A stretch of DNA of 64,000 nt from Gnetum montanum (taxonomy: Eukaryota > Streptophyta > Gnetopsida > Gnetales > Gnetaceae): contig MNCI01015553.1 of the NCBI GenBank assembly GCA_015680685.1, positions 72,831 through 136,830 of the forward strand, read 5' to 3'. Position 1 is the first letter of the stretch. The number at the start of each line of letters is the position of its first letter. The notes under the pieces were generated by a model that had not been told where the DNA came from, made no database searches, and was given only the letters and a program-made list of their open reading frames with translations. Below are positions 42,413-54,109 of this stretch, piece after piece. The translations under genes were made by a program, and so were the position numbers.

Positions 42413-43985
42413 TGTAGCGACTGAAAATGTCGGTGGCTGGAACATTGAGAGGTTGCTGGGTGAATAGTTTAACCCCAAATTCATGCAAGGCTTGTGCTGG
42501 ATAAAATGGAAGTGGGGCACCTTGAATGGTCTGGACGATCAAACAGAGACTTAATCAGTGTAACTTAACCTTACGTGAATGTTATATTAAATGCAAAATA
42601 TGTGAGGTAAAATCAATAATCAATAAATGTAATAATGAAGAAAATAATGTCAAACAGTGATAACAATAAAGAGATAACAGAATAAAATGGGGTAAGAAAA
42701 TGCACCATCATAGGGTCACAGGTTCGATTCTCTTCCTTGCTTGAAAATGTATAACAAGTTATACAACATCAGAGGTGCACAGAGAGTTCAAGAATGATCA
42801 AAATGCTCAAAATATGCCAACTATGCTTTTAAGTGAGAACTTAAAAGCTAACAATGCAAAATGCCAATAAGCCAACTACTCTTGCTAATGTAAAAATGCC
42901 AATTCTTTGAGTAAAAAAGCCAACGGCAAAAAAGCCAATGTGCAAAAATGCTAATGGAAAAAGCCAATTCAAATTGCCAACCATTTGAGCGTTGTTTGTT
43001 AGGATATTTATAGGGCAGGAGCAAGTGAGAAATGAGGCCTGGATGCCATGTGTCCTAGACCCCATGAGATGTTGACGTGCTCATACTACGTAGATGTTCA
43101 AAGTCGATTGTGAACTTGCTATGCTGCAACCATGTTGTTGAAATTGCACATGCTAGAATCCAGTGTGCCAATAATGCAAGTGAGAAATGAAGCACATTGA
43201 AGTAGCGTAGCTGCTTGCTACACTGTGCTACACTATGTAGCGTAGCACATTGGCGTAGTGTAGCTGCTTGCTGAAAACTTGCATTAAAGTCAACAACATT
43301 TGCTAAAAGCCTGGGCACACGTTGGGTTAACCTTTGGAGCATTTTTCTGATTTTCATCTTTGCTACGCTACGCTACGTAGCGTAGCAGCCAATGTAACTT
43401 GCATTTTTGGCAAAATTGTAGAGTTTTATGAGAAAACTTTTCTTCAGGGTAGCTTTGGAAGCTATAATGCTATTAAATGCAGTCCTTTTTTCGAAACGAC
43501 TTGGTAGAGAAATCTTTGCCTATCTTGCCCTTGCTACGCTACACTATGCTATCTAGCGTAGCATAGCGTAGCACTATGTGTTGGCTAGATTTTGACTTTT
43601 CCTTGCGCAAACATTTTGTCAAAACTTGTATTCAAAAACTTGATTAATTTTTTGAAGGCTTGCTATGCTACACAGTGTAACGTAGTGTAGTAGACTTCTC
43701 CACTAGAAAACTTGCTAAATTGTTTTGTCCATCCTGAACATCGTCGAAAACTCCTAGCATAGTTTCTGAATAGACTATCAGTCGGGTGAATTGTCTAGGT
43801 GGGCAAGCCAAAGAATCCATTGGGCCTACCAGTCCTGGAAGTAGAAAACTTGCAGGATTGCACAGTCTATCTTTGGTGTCTACACTTTTCTGCCAAATTA
43901 TCATGACGCTGCACTTGTGGAAGTCCTTGCTTGAATTCCAAGACCTTGGTGAGGCAAGAGGGTCTCAAAATTTTATGATGTTTCA
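42413..43985 (-). repeat. T1 5' LTR
   Basis: Minus strand TGAAACATCAT...AGTCGCTACA, about 1.57 kb, related to the T2 LTRs at both ends and patchily inside. A TATAAATA box lies at 43005-43012 (minus). It has several palindromes, the best at 43367-43386. The five bases just outside are ACGCC. The partner duplication is beyond the left edge. Confidence 0.85.
43367..43386. repeat. perfect 20-bp palindrome in T1 LTR
   Basis: GCTACGCTACGTAGCGTAGC, its own complement. Imperfect relatives lie at about 43210-43250 and 43532-43575. Confidence 0.92.
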
Positions 43986-44749
43986 ACGCCTCTAGACTGT
44001 TAAGCATACTTTGAGTTGCTAGTAAAGGTTCATCATCATCACTGTGTTGATGATACCAATGATGGTTTCAGCCATCCCTTTGATTTTGGTGACCTTCATG
44101 GTCATTATGATTTCATTGATCACCTTCATCACGGTTGTTTTGATGGTGGATTCTATGAGAACCATCATATGAAGAGTAATGTTTGGAATCAGATGTAGAG
44201 GATGAAGAGGAAGGTGGGCTACCACTACCACCATGGTTTCCACCACCACTCTTACACTTTTAAAAATCTCCATCATTAGATCGCTTATTATTGCAATGTT
44301 TTCCCAAGTCCCTACTTTGGCTATCACTCTTCCTTGAACCTAGTTTATAATATTTGATTGCAGGGTTCTCATTCTTCTCTTGATCTAGTAGGAACAAGGG
44401 GTTAGTGTAATGTTTCCTCTTTGTGGCTTCATGAATTCTCTCTTGATGTTTATCCCACTTACACTATGTTTCATTGGAATGATAGTTCCTAATGTTGTAC
44501 CCATCCACAACATATTCTTCATGAAGAGTTTCTATGCCCAACTTCTTAAGGGCTTTAATTAGCATTCTGGGAACAACTTTATTAGGGGGGAAAAATGTTT
44601 CCATCCAGATCATGCCATCACATCTATTCATCCTAATGTAGGATGAAGATGAAATTCAGTACAAACTCATCTAGATGAGTGTATACCACTTTGTATTTCT
44701 GTGGGACTAGTGGTTTAGTATTGTCATGCTTATGAGAAGAAGAAGACAA
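43986..44749 (-). pseudogene. A1 gag N-terminal part
   Basis: The minus-strand frame aligns with A4 gag: SSSSHKHDN, KYKVVYTHLDEFVL, a Ser/His/Asp-rich segment (SSSSSTSDSKHYSSYDGS) and DDDEPLLATQSML. The expected ATG at 44749-44747 is TTG. A4 has ATG there. Stops are mostly TAG and TGA. Cut by the T1 insertion before the gag core. Confidence 0.72.
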
Positions 44750-45303
44750 TTTGTAAAATAGAATGAAATTGTCAGTGTGCTTTTATAGTTTATGTATAGT
44801 GGGAATGATATCAACCTTTAGGTTCGTACAATGATATTAATGGTATTCACTTAGACCTAAATAGTGCACATTCCACAGACAAAGTCCCTGACAATGATGT
44901 CAATGATGAGTGATAAGGTACCCCTACACCCAACCATACAAATCACAAATCATTCATGCATGACTTGGTTGAATTTCATGGACTTTATCATTTCTAGTGC
45001 ACTAGCCCTTTAGGAAGTGAATCTAACCTTAAGGTTAATCATTTTCCTCCTAGTTACGCTTATGATGCACGTTGGTATGATTAAGTGTAACTAAGGCATT
45101 TGATTTTTATAATTTTGTATTTTATATTGTGGGTGCTTGAAATGTAGATAAAAAGGAGTTTAATTAAATAATCTAAATGACTAATTAACTAATCATTTAA
45201 CTAATCCTAACATAAGTATGCATTTTCACTTTCCGTACATGTTGTAAACCCATGTATTCACTACTGCACGACCAAACTCTATGCTACCTGGCATACCAAG
45301 TGA
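44750..45303 (-). other. A1 leader
   Basis: Noncoding, alignable with A4 58700-59225, AT-rich. I see no further structure. Confidence 0.55.
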
Positions 45304-45323
45304 TAACACTACTGGGATTACCA
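45304..45323 (-). promoter_or_regulatory. A1 primer binding site candidate
   Basis: Minus-strand TGGTAATCCCAGTAGTGTTA two bases after the LTR. A4 has TGGTAATCCTAGTAGTG at 58675. The tRNA is not identified. Confidence 0.5.
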
Positions 45324-45325
45324 AT

Positions 45326-45833
45326 TGAACACATGTTATGCTTAAAGTGGTCATACTTATGTATTTAATCTATCTAGCTTAATAATCTTGTTAACTTAAT
45401 TGCTGAAAAATAATTGCAAAATAATTGAGAATAATTAATAGATAATTGAAATTATTGAATCCATAAAAAAAGAGCTAATCTATCCAAAGTGTTGCAGGGT
45501 TTATTAGAAATCTTGTCTTTATTACCACACACACTGTCATGATCAAGTACAACAATGCTCGAATAAATATCCGTACACTCAATGACTCCTGCTGCAGGCA
45601 CTCAAGGAAAGAATTATAACTTTCGAATAGAAAAAATGCAAGAGCTTTGCTACACTTGAAATCTAGACTCCCCATGAATGTAGTGGATAGGCGTGTATTT
45701 ATAGATGACAAATAGACACCATGTTGATAAGGCATCATTGATGTAGGTTGAAATGTGTTGATGGGGCCTCATTGACACTATCTATTATGTCGACAAGGTC
45801 TCATCAACATAGCCAACCAATGACGACTCATCA
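45326..45833 (-). repeat. A1 5' LTR
   Basis: About 0.5 kb, minus strand TGATGAGTCG...TGTTCA, with TATAAATA at 45696-45703 (minus) and an AATAAAGAC signal downstream. It is homologous to the A4 LTR but has the promoter unit only once. The outer end could also be 45835. Confidence 0.75.
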
Positions 45834-45929
45834 CAAGGAATGTTTATTTGTTAGTTGAATTATTTTTCTGATATTCTCTGAACCCAAATTCAAAATCTAG
45901 TCAACAAGATCTTGTTGTTCTTTAGTTGA

Positions 45930-48360
45930 GGGATCTCAAGGTCCTTCTTCAAAATTATTCAACACTAAGGTTTTCCTATCTTTTGCCATTGCTAAAGTGG
46001 GTAAAGTGTAGAGCATTTTTGCTTCCTTCAAGTCTACATTTAAATGATCTTCTTTTATCTTATTATATATATTTACTATAAAACTAAGATTAGAAAATGA
46101 AAGTTGAAGTTGTTCAGATCTATAATTAATTACAACAATAGCTATTACTAACCAGGTCTCCCTAATATAATAGGAAAACAATTAGGATCTTTTACTCCCA
46201 AAAAAACAAAGTCAATTGGGTATTTTCCTTTTTCTACCTCAATTATCAAGTCCTCTACTATTCCTATGGTTTTTATGTTTGAACCATTAGCCAATGATAT
46301 TGTTATGTTTAATCCTTTGTTATCTTGTATATCAAGTGACCTAGCCATTTTAAGAGGTATGATATTAATGCTAGCTTCTAAATCCAATAGGGAATTTTTA
46401 ATTACTTGGCCATTTATTTTGATTGGAATGGTAGGGACTTCAGGATCTTGGTAATTTGGAGTCTCATGATTTTATATAAGTTAATAAAGATTGTCAACCA
46501 AATAAACTTGTTTAGGAATTTTTTCCTTTCTTCTCCTAGTGCATAATTCCCTTAAGTATTTAGCGTAAAGAGGTGTGTCTTTTACTACTTTTTCTAAAGG
46601 GATATGCAAATACAATCCACTAAACATTTTTTCAAGATGGGCTTTAGTTGTAAAATTATCTTGTAATTTTTTAGGAAAATAAGATAAAACTAGTTTCCTA
46701 GAGAGTAATGGTTGTTCTTTTTCCCTAGTTGATTGATCTTCCTCATTTACTATTTGTGGCTAAATTTCTTCTTATGTCCATACCTCATGAGATCTCACCT
46801 TCTTTTGGGGTTTAGGTTCAACTATTTTTCCATTCCTTGTAGTGATGGAATGTAATTACTCTTTGCCCTTTCTTTGAGATGTAGGATTTGGTTTAGGTTG
46901 GGATGGTAATTCATTTTTTGTTAAGTCCTAAAATCTCCTTTGAGTCTCACTCATGAATTATCTACTTTCTTTTACAAAGGAAGCAAGGCTTTGGATGAGT
47001 TAATCCAAGTGTTCATTAGTTGAATTCTTAAATGACCTACAGTTATTTTGAGGATATTTTTGTTGGTAAAATGGTCGTTAAGGAAAGTTCATTGTTGGTT
47101 GGCTCTTAAATTGTTAAAAGCCTTTACTGACTCTTACATTTCCTCTTGATAATAGAATAAGGCTAGATAGGTTTTTTTGGTCATGTTCGGGACTACCATA
47201 AATGTTGCACATTTTTGCTTGAATTCCATGAGCTTGTTTTTTAAATAATCATGTCAATTCATCTACTTTTTTATTTAACTATTCTAATTTTTGAGTCATG
47301 TCTTGCATAATATTGGGTTTTGGCCAAAGTTTACTTTGATCTACTAATAAATCTATGATTCTTCAACCATCTTCTAGGGTCACATTTAAAATATTTCCTC
47401 TATGTGTAAAGTCAACATTTAACCTACAATAACATAATAAGCCTTCTATAAATATTTGAATTAATTGATGGGCTGGCAATCCATGGTTTGGATTTTGTTA
47501 AGCATAATCCTTTAAATCTATCAAAGGTACTCTCATAGTCTTCATCCACATGTTGCATAAAACTCATTAATTACTTCCTTAAGGAATATAGCTTATCATT
47601 AGAAAGAAATATTTATAGAGAAGCATTCTTAAATTCATCCCATGAACTAATTTGTGTTCTAAGGATTTGTAGCCAAAAATCAACTTTGTTCTTTAAGGTT
47701 TATTTAAAGGCAATCATCTTAGATCTATCCCCACTCTGAGGTGCTAACATGGGTAATGTTGTTTCAAATTCTCTTATGTGGGTAATTATATCCTAATCAT
47801 TTTTTCATTTAAATATAGGTAATAAATGAATATTTTCAACCTCTACATCTATTCCTTGTGGAAAAATTAATGGTCCCTAAGGTATTATGAATGTTCTCTG
47901 ATTTAATAACTCCCCAAGGGTTTGTCTTGGGTAGGGTTGGCCAATTGGAACATTGGAACTCAAAATACCAAAGAAGAGAGGAATTGAACCTAAGGAAAAT
48001 GGGGGATGTGTATGATGTGAAGATGATCCCATCATGTAAGTAGAGGTTACTATTTGGGTTACTATAGGATTTGGTATAGAAATCAAGACTGGTGGTAGAG
48101 TTTGTAAATTCAAAGTACTCACTAGTTGGGTAATACCTCCAATTGTGGTCACATAAGTTGATATTGGAGTAGTACTTGGATTTTGAGATCCTACCCTCGT
48201 AGTTAAACTCATGGTTGTAGTTGGAATATTAAATAGAGGATTAATAGATATGGTAAAATTATGTTGTGTTTTCTCTTTGGGATCTTGTGTTGTCAAAGAA
48301 AAAAAAATCAAATCTTGATTGTATGGTTCCTTATGGTCTTGTTTTTCAATCGCTTTTGTA
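45930..48360 (-). pseudogene. A2 gag and protease
   Basis: Minus strand, in order: a Thr/Pro/Ser-rich N-terminal part (47877-48311 open), the gag core (HIREFETTLPMLAP, DEDYESTFDRFKG), a spacer with Lys-rich segments, the Athila-typical patch HLEKMFSGLYLHIPLEKV with DTPLYAKYLRELC, then a protease with LLDLEASINIIPLKMA (Glu-Ala where Ser/Thr-Gly is usual) and FPIILGRPG (46148-46387 open). These motifs place it in the Athila lineage. Many stops and small frameshifts break it. About 250 bases of post-protease sequence remain before the A1 junction. Confidence 0.83.
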
Positions 48361-48722
48361 CATTTATAAAGGCTAAGAATACTCCTAGAAGGTTGAAATT
48401 ATGTTGGTTTCATTTAACAAGAACATTATTTGTTGGCACATTCATGGGCTACCATTCCTAAGAATTTACAAACTGATTTAATAACTCCTACTATCATTGG
48501 TTTAATTGTAACTTTTTAAACAATTTTAATTGGTTGTATGATAGGAGGATTTTTTCTTATTTTTTGGAGTTTTTAGTGTAAGAAAAACAAGTAAAAGAAA
48601 CCATTTTTCAAATTAATTAAATATAAAAAACATAAAATAAAATAAAATAAAATGTATTTGAAATATGAAATCACAAAATGAAATTAAAACATACAAAACT
48701 CTTTATGATGATTAACTCTGTT

Positions 48723-48744
48723 GGCCTCCTCGGAAATGGTGCCA
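48723..48744 (-). promoter_or_regulatory. A2 primer binding site
   Basis: Minus-strand TGGCACCATTTCCGAGGAGG three bases after the LTR end, the usual place and TGGC start of a plant primer site. Confidence 0.65.
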
Positions 48745-48747
48745 AAT

Positions 48748-50057
48748 TGACGAGCCAGGCAAAATTTAGTGTTGGATACCTTTAATATTTATCTTCATTT
48801 CTTTCATTGTAGAAATTGTCATCCCATTTTTGATTGACTTGTAGGTTATATGCCATGGAGGAATTGTTTAAATTCAAAAGATCATCAAGCCATAAAACCA
48901 ATGATTAGATATAGTTTCATTTGAGAACACCATACTTATAATTGTCACCCATAAGTAAAATCAACAATATTCACCTTAACTTCCAACATTAAGTTCAAAT
49001 ATGAATATAATCAATTAAACAAAATTGAATTTAAATAAATTTATGAGAAATAACAAAGATTACAAAGGAGACATCACCTAATTTGTGACTTTGCTCTATT
49101 GTCTACGTAGTGCAACAAATTCACAATCTTAAAACATTGTTGGTTGTTAATTATCATAAAGAATCAACACATTTCCTTCATAATTTTATGCACAAAAAAA
49201 TTCTAATTTGGCATGGTTCTCTCAATAGTATCCTCTCTCTGTTTCTTCATATCCTTTTTTATATTTTCCCTCAATCTGTTGCATTTGGCTAGGGAATTTA
49301 TAAGGACTAGTCTATGACATGAGGAGCCACTATCCATGTGTAATGGCCATGGAAATTACTACTCATGTGTAACATCCACTATATCATCCACCACCACCAC
49401 CCACATAGGTAACATTCACTATAACATCCATTGCCATCACCCATGCATGTAACATTCACTGTAATGTCCATAGCCACCATGTGGCAAAGAAAAATGTAGC
49501 TCCCACCAACCACATGCTAGTAACAGTTGCAAGAACTTGTAGATATAAAAATAGTTGGGATCCAAGCCTCATTATCTATGTAATTTCCACTATAGAAAAT
49601 TGACAATCTCCATCAAGGTAATGTGAAGGAAATAGTTGCAGTTGCGTGGTCAAAGAATGTGGTTGATAGAGTGACACACCCACATTGTAACACCAATATC
49701 CAAGTTGCAACTCCATTACCATAATAAATCCTCAATGTGCATTTCTATTACTGCTAAAAAAAACTAGAAACTAGAAAACATAATACTAGTATAGATTAAG
49801 GAATTGGATTCTTCAACTATCACCACATGGCTACGTAGCAACAAAACTCGCACCTTTGGTTTGAGTCTTTAGTACATAAAAATCAATAAACTAATAATAA
49901 TTTAATAATAATAAACTAATACTCATCACTATAATAAATTAAAGTAAAATAAACTAAAATAAATTAAAATAATTAAAATAAAAACTAGTTAAATACTAAT
50001 TAAATAATTAACAATATGTAATTAAGATTTAAAAAGTACCAATTTTTGGGTTTAACA
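48748..50057 (-). repeat. A2 5' LTR
   Basis: About 1.3 kb, minus strand TGTTAAACCC...GGCTCGTCA. The right boundary is set by the point where A3 RT resumes at 50058. A TATAAATT box lies at 49295-49302 (minus). It is AT-rich with a simple AATAA/TAAAAT stretch at 49890-49990. Confidence 0.75.
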
Positions 50058-50720
50058 ATTATCTAAGGAATCACCCATCAATCAAAAACTGTAAAAGATG
50101 TTTGGTCATCACTTGGACACACTAGTTATTATTGGAGATTTATAGAGAATTTCTCTAAGATCACAAAACTATGGATCAAACTGACAAAGAAGGATGCTCC
50201 ATTTCTTTGGACTAAGGAGTATGAACATGCATTTCAACAACTCAAGAAAAAAGTCATAGAAAATTTAATTCTATGAGCATCACATTGGTCCAAACCCTTC
50301 CATATAATGATAAATGCATCTAATTATGCCTTCGGAGCTATTTTTATGTAATTGGATAACTAAAACCATCCATATTATATCCATTGTGCAAGCTGAAGCA
50401 ATGTCGGTGCACAGATCAATTACACCATCATAGAGAAAGAACTAGTGGTGGTGGTGTATTCTCTCGAAAAGTTTAGGTACTATGTGCTTAGATATAAAGT
50501 GTTTGTGCACACTCACAATAGTGCCATCTACTTCTTGATGAATAAGTAAATGGTAAGTCCCTATGTCATACAGTGGCTTGTGATCTTCCAGGGATACTTT
50601 CTCACAATAGTAGATTGAAAGGAAACTGAGAATGTGGTCGTTGACCATCTCTCTTAGTTATGATGGGATGACAAAGAGGAGGAGAGATTACTCTTTGAAT
50701 AATTCCTAGATAAACTTCTC
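50058..50720 (+). pseudogene. A3 RT end and RNase H
   Basis: Plus strand: TSYYWRFIENFSKITK (RT thumb), TKEYEHAFQQLKKK, then gypsy RNase H with INASNYAFGA (first Asp changed to Asn), TIIEKELVVVVYSLEKFRYY, HTHNSAIYFLM and ENVVVDHLS. A single RNase H is present, unlike T1 and T2. TAG stops and one small frameshift occur near 50340-50400. The left edge is the A2 insertion point. Confidence 0.82.
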
Positions 50721-50799
50721 TTTTTTAGTGTAATTAATGAATATATTCCCATAGAATCCAATTGGTATAATGGCATCCTCACTTACCTTCTCACTTAGG

Positions 50800-52015
50800 A
50801 AATGCCACAAGATTTAGACTATAGAATGAAACAAAATTTTCTTCATTGGGCAAGCACTTCATGAAAAACAACAGAAACCTTTACAGGGTTTGTGCTAATG
50901 GCTTGGTTCATTGGTGTCTCCTTGATGTAGATTAGTTGAACATTCTCTAGGATGGTTATGAAGGCCTTTGTGGAGGTCACTATGTAGGGAGATGCATGTC
51001 CATAAAAATCCCCATGGTGGGATACTATTGGCCCACAATCTTTAGAGATGTCCACCAATTTATCTGATCCTATGAATATTGTCAATGATATGGTGGGATA
51101 ACTACATGAATGGAGGGATATCAATAGTGGATTTAATCATTAGAACCCTTTAACATATGGGGCATTGACTTCATGGATTCCATCACATACATGTTAAATG
51201 GAAAAGCATATATAATTGTTGTCATTGATTAGTGCACAAAATGGGTAGAAGTAGCAGCCTTCACTAACTACACATCATCCATTGCTATGTGGTTTGTACA
51301 ATAAAATGTTGTGAATAGATTTGGGGTTCCATGTGCATTAATTTCTAATAATGAAGCCTATTTTATAGGTGCTACCTTTCGCAAGCTTATGCAACACTTA
51401 GGGGTTGAATATAAATTAACAATACCCTACCATCCCCAATTCAATGGTTAAGTAGAAGTTACTAATAGGGAGATTACAAAGATCCTAACAATAACTATTA
51501 GTAAATATAGGAGAGACTAGAGCAAAAAATTAAATTATGTCATCTGGGTATACCAATCAACATGGAAACTTTCTATAGGGTAATCTCCCTATGAGCTGGT
51601 ATATGGAAAATTACCAACTCTACCTATCCAATCTAAGCTTTGTATACTTTCAATAGCTTGTGACTTGGCCCTTGACCTTAGCCTAACAAAAAAAGAAAGA
51701 ATAATCAACCTGAATGGCCTAGATGAAAATTGATTCATAGTCCTATCCTTGAATGAAGTGCACAAGACATTCAACAAATAATGACATGACCTAAGAATCA
51801 AAAGGATCAAACTTCAACTTGGAGATAAGGTCCTCTACTAGAACCCCACATATGTTCCTCAAGAAACCAAATTCCAAACATTGTAGAAGGGGCCTTATAT
51901 AATCAACGAAACCTTTTCCTTTGGGAACATGATCATATAAAAACTTGAAACCCCAAAGAAGAAGTGGTTGATCAATATCTAATAGGTGAAGCCTTTCCAC
52001 AAGCCCAAGTAAGCT
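50800..52015 (+). pseudogene. A3 integrase
   Basis: Plus strand: zinc-binding region YEGLCGGHYVGRC (first His now Tyr) and a Tyr-substituted CxxC; core with GIDFMDSIT (first Asp), LISNNEAYF (second Asp now Asn) and QVEVTNREITKI (catalytic Glu kept); then QSPYELVYGKLP and a C-terminal GPY-like segment, ending near 52015. Most breaks are TAG. The domain order and motifs fit Athila-type integrases. Confidence 0.82.
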
Positions 52016-54109
52016 AGTGTAACAAATACCTTAATGGATGGACAACCATGCTCAATTTTTTAGATCTCCTCCTTTCAACTCAATCATGGAGAAGATGGTC
52101 ATCCATGCTAATCATATACATGGCTCCTTAATTTTTTTCATTTTACACATTTTTAGTTTTACAAATTATTTATTTTAGACCTTTTTGATTTTAAAACTTT
52201 TTTCTATTTTATACCATTTTTATTTTACACAATTGTTAGTACATTTAAATATTTCTTAAACATTTTAAAATTTCTTATATATTTTACTTTATTTTAGTGT
52301 GATTTTTTAATTTCTATTAATAAACATGCTTTGTGCCAACAAGACACAGTGGTGCCATAGCTATTTCTAATGCTGGTTTGTGTTTAATATTTTTATTTGC
52401 TAATGTTTGTTTTCTATTTTTGAATTTTTGTGCCAATGATTAAGGTAGGGTTTCCTTTTCATGGGATAGGTAGTGCATCCACGACATCCACCCATTCACA
52501 AAAATCTATGGTTTTCCTCATTTTGGAAATATGAGATCCCTTTCATTAAATAAACCTTTAATAAATTTGTGACCTTGGTGATTTCTAGAATTAAGAAGGA
52601 TTCAAATATTTGCATAGGCTGGGACTTCAAGGAGATTCAATACTCTTTGTACTCTTCTACTTATTTGGGCACATGAGTGTTTTCATGGACTTCTTACCAT
52701 TTCATATCAACCATAAATAGGAAGTTAAATAAGTTTTTTCATGGTGTGGTTCCCATCCAATATATATATAATGGTGGAAATTCAAAGCACACCCCTTAGA
52801 CAAATAAATAAGCTACAGTCATTGGTTATGGGACTAGAAAGACATGTTACCCATGCCTGAAGGTTACCTCTAACTAAGGCCCTTTCTCACTTCCTACTTC
52901 TCTTTTCTTCTTCTTAAGGAATGGTGGTTGTTCTATGGGAGTACTCTTGTGTCTCAAGGGTGTGGATTGATTTTGGAGTGGTGATGCAAAGTCACTAAAA
53001 GTGGTTGGTTTCGCTCTAGACTAAGGATGGATCTTCTTAGGTCATTTAAACACAAATCCAAAAGGAACTTCTTATGACCTTAATTTAGAACTCCATTCAT
53101 TCTCCATCATCCCATGCTACCCATAACTCACCTCATTGTCAGTGTTCATGTTCTTGTTTGGTGACTTTGTTTGACGTACTTGAATTCTTTGGTAGAATCT
53201 TTTGGGTTTTGGTCCTTAACTTTCATCAACCATAATCACCTATAGGGCCCACATACTCCTTGGATTGAGGTTATGCAAGCACAAACATGCCATGTGCCTG
53301 ATATGGGGAGGACCCACTTGCATATCTCTTGGTTGGGTTCATTAAGCACATTATCCTTTAGCATTTTTGCAATTAGAATCTTTTGTGCATCCATCTTCTA
53401 CATCTGACCATGTGACCCTTTAAGTATTTTCTTTAATTTACATATTATCCATCAAATGTTTTAATTTTTGAGCTTTCAAGGATCCTCTTGAATGATTTCA
53501 TCATATTTTTATCTTTTCTAGGACTTCATAGACCCAAAATTCATTCAAAAATTCCTTGTATTTTTCAAAATATTCAAATTTCAAATTTTTTTTTACAAAC
53601 CTCATAATCAGGGCCCCCATCAATGAAGCCCATGCATATATGAGGCCCTGTAGATGCAACCCCATTGATGCAATGTAGAAATACTATATATAGATGCTCT
53701 CAAATGCCTAAGGAGTTTTTGCATTTTTCATAGCCCAGAACCCTCCAGAGCTCATAACTTCCTAATCATTTGTCTGAATCACTTCATTCTTTGACCCTAT
53801 AGCTCTTAGAGGTAAGCTCTTTATCATAGGGGCCACAAATGTGTTGCTTTTGATAGAAAATTTTTTAACATTTTAAAACTCCCCCAAAGGTTTAACTATA
53901 GAATCATCATTAAAATATTGAATCATAAGAGTTAAAACCTTTCCAATAAGCTTTGGTGACACTTACAATAAAAAATTAATTAATTAATGAAATAATCAAT
54001 TTTCCATGGTCCAACTATAGCCAAGTGTAACTAATTAATAAGATAAAGTATCCAAATATTCTAAGTTACACATTATATTTACTAATCCATAGATGTGCTG
54101 TGACTGTAG
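52016..54109 (+). other. A3 spacer between integrase and accessory gene
   Basis: About 2.1 kb, AT-rich, no protein domain on either strand. T-rich tracts at 52130-52300 and 53380-53600. Athila elements commonly have a long noncoding stretch here, and possible introns cannot be judged from one copy. Confidence 0.5.

Larger units (their letters stand above)
1..43985 (-). mobile_element. T1: outer Tat-lineage LTR retrotransposon, 3' end beyond left edge
   Basis: Read on the minus strand from right to left, T1 has a 5' LTR (42413-43985), primer site, gag, protease, repeat array, antisense gene, repeat array, RT, two RNase H domains, integrase, repeat array and a 3' noncoding region that runs off base 1. 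It is split twice by younger insertions, T2 at 1777 and T3 at 21170, each with a perfect 5-bp duplication and each interrupting a reading frame that resumes on the far side. Two internal deletions (gag and the first half of RT) show it is defective. Membership of the Tat lineage is inferred from the tandem RNase H domains and the His/Cys knuckle in gag. By comparison with T2 its 3' LTR should begin roughly 100-200 bases beyond the left edge. Confidence 0.88.
43986..45833 (-). mobile_element. A1: Athila-like LTR-gag fragment interrupted by T1
   Basis: Minus-strand LTR (45326-45833), primer site (45304-45323), leader and the start of gag, cut at 43986 by the T1 LTR. The same family is present on the plus strand at 57840-60000 (A4). 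The remainder must lie left of T1, outside the window. Confidence 0.8.
45834..50057 (-). mobile_element. A2: Athila-type element, gag-protease part, interrupted by A1
   Basis: 5' LTR 48748-50057, primer site, gag and protease on the minus strand, then cut by A1. It sits inside the RT of A3: the base after its LTR (50058) continues sequence that aligns with A4 63349 onward. Its pol would lie outside the window to the left. Confidence 0.82.

Noticed and set aside
44019-44327. Minus-strand Met/Ile/Val-rich frame as a membrane protein
   Set aside because: Wrong frame of the A1 gag, whose true frame is Ser/His/Asp-rich and matches A4.
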